Below the pieces are notes generated by a model, which was not told the DNA's origin, did not search any database, and was given only the letters and a program-made list of their open reading frames with translations. A stretch of DNA of 13,214 bases, from positions 1 to 13,214 of the forward strand of contig JBARXT010000122.1 of the NCBI GenBank assembly GCA_049647485.1, in the 5' to 3' direction. Source of the DNA: 62-47 sp049647485 (GTDB taxonomy: Bacteria > Pseudomonadota > Alphaproteobacteria > Rhizobiales > Xanthobacteraceae). Shown here one piece after another: positions 12,624 to 13,214 of this stretch (its first letter is position 1; every line of letters begins with the position of its first letter). Both the position numbers and the translations under genes were made by a program.

Positions 12624-13214
12624 CTACGCAGATGAGAGACCTAGTGCCTCAAGCTGACGATCCCACTGGATCGGGATGTCGCGAAGCTGTTCAACACCGA
12701 TGCCGCGAGGCAGTCGACCCTCAACCGCGACCTTGATCAGCGTCGGAGACAGGAATGCCAGCGACAACGTCATGTTGACGTGCCGAAGGCTGCAATGCTC
12801 GCGTCGCGCAATTGCCTGGGCGTCTGTTGCTGAGTCCGAGATAAGTTCGTCAAGCCATCGGCGACCCCGCGCGATGGCGGCGACAAGCGTGGCACGGCGT
12901 TCCAGTTTCATCGGGCGCAGCGGGAGTTTCGCTGATGTCGGTTGCAGAATCGACCGTGCCATTCGTGACGGCGGTTTAGTCCATGGAATGATGACGGTCT
13001 GATCATCCTCGGCAATCCCCTCATCCGCATCGTTTCGCTTTAGCTGCACGACGAGTTGACTTTTGCGCACCTCGATCCGTTCGATCACATCGCTAGCCAA
13101 TCCACTATCGATAGCTGCGGCTTTATGGTTTGGGAGTCGCGGTTGCAATATGATGGTGCGGATCCGCTCCTCAACTTCTTGAGCCGGAACACGAGAGACC
13201 GAGCCGACCTCAGT
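12624..13214 (-). CDS. Recombinase family protein (large serine recombinase type), C-terminal part, truncated by window edge
   Basis: The minus frame is open from 13214 to a TAG at 12624, giving 196 visible residues; the N-terminus lies outside the window. A TTG at 13148 could be read as a start, but the frame continues upstream with protein-like sequence (SRVPAQEVEERIRTI), so it is internal. The C-terminal block LVAAIARGRRWLDELI, then a helix-turn-helix-like AIARREHCSLRHVNMTLSLAFLS, then VEGRLPRGIGVEQL, is typical of the tail of recombinases (Pin/resolvase relatives with zinc-ribbon and coiled-coil regions) found in alphaproteobacterial islands. The catalytic serine domain is not visible, so activity cannot be judged. 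Its position next to tRNA-Val suggests it belongs to an integrated element. Confidence 0.75.
   Translation of the reverse strand, partial: TEVGSVSRVPAQEVEERIRTIILQPRLPNHKAAAIDSGLASDVIERIEVRKSQLVVQLKRNDADEGIAEDDQTVIIPWTKPPSRMARSILQPTSAKLPLRPMKLERRATLVAAIARGRRWLDELISDSATDAQAIARREHCSLRHVNMTLSLAFLSPTLIKVAVEGRLPRGIGVEQLRDIPIQWDRQLEALGLSSA

Overview
The window has high GC content, alphaproteobacterial codon use and a set of genes typical of the Bradyrhizobium / Rhodopseudomonas / Nitrobacter / Afipia group (Nitrobacteraceae). The main pointers are a CpdR response regulator divergent from an N-formylglutamate amidohydrolase, an Hsp20 gene behind a ROSE-type RNA thermometer, and a tRNA-Val(GAC) flanked by a recombinase. 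This placement is inferred from protein and RNA family recognition; no search was run.

Layout. Positions 1-1525 (-) hold the 5' part of gltB (glutamate synthase large subunit), which runs off the left edge behind a long non-coding leader. Positions 2010-2676 (-) form a complete heat-shock unit: a sigma32-like promoter, a ROSE-type 5' UTR, an Hsp20 gene and an intrinsic terminator. Positions 2747-4385 (+) carry an alpha/beta hydrolase of the lysophospholipase type and a LysE/RhtB exporter. Two related long palindromes fill 4383-4549. Positions 4552-6284 hold a divergent pair, a TauE/SafE permease (-) and a LysR regulator (+), with a candidate operator between them. Positions 6372-8015 (+) encode an exported beta-propeller protein of the SMP-30/NHL type. 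Positions 8150-8932 (-) encode an inositol-monophosphatase-family protein, probably HisN. The gap to 9736 contains what looks like an unannotated trans-acting small RNA at about 9463-9549, with its own promoter, three back-to-back hairpins with C/U-rich loops, and a strong terminator. Positions 9737-11280 hold N-formylglutamate amidohydrolase (-) and cpdR (+), followed tail-to-tail by a small YdcZ-family membrane protein (-).

The right end (11989-13214) looks like the edge of an integrated element. A complete tRNA-Val(GAC) with encoded CCA is followed by a terminator. A decayed second copy of the tRNA 3' end and its flank lies about 224-232 bp downstream. The C-terminal part of a recombinase-family protein then runs off the right edge. 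Genomic islands of this bacterial group, including the Bradyrhizobium symbiosis island, are known to use a tRNA-Val gene as insertion site.

Most genes appear to be independent transcription units. The most notable non-coding items are the small RNA, the thermometer, the paired palindromes and the tRNA-end duplication. I see no CRISPR array, toxin-antitoxin pair or biosynthetic cluster.
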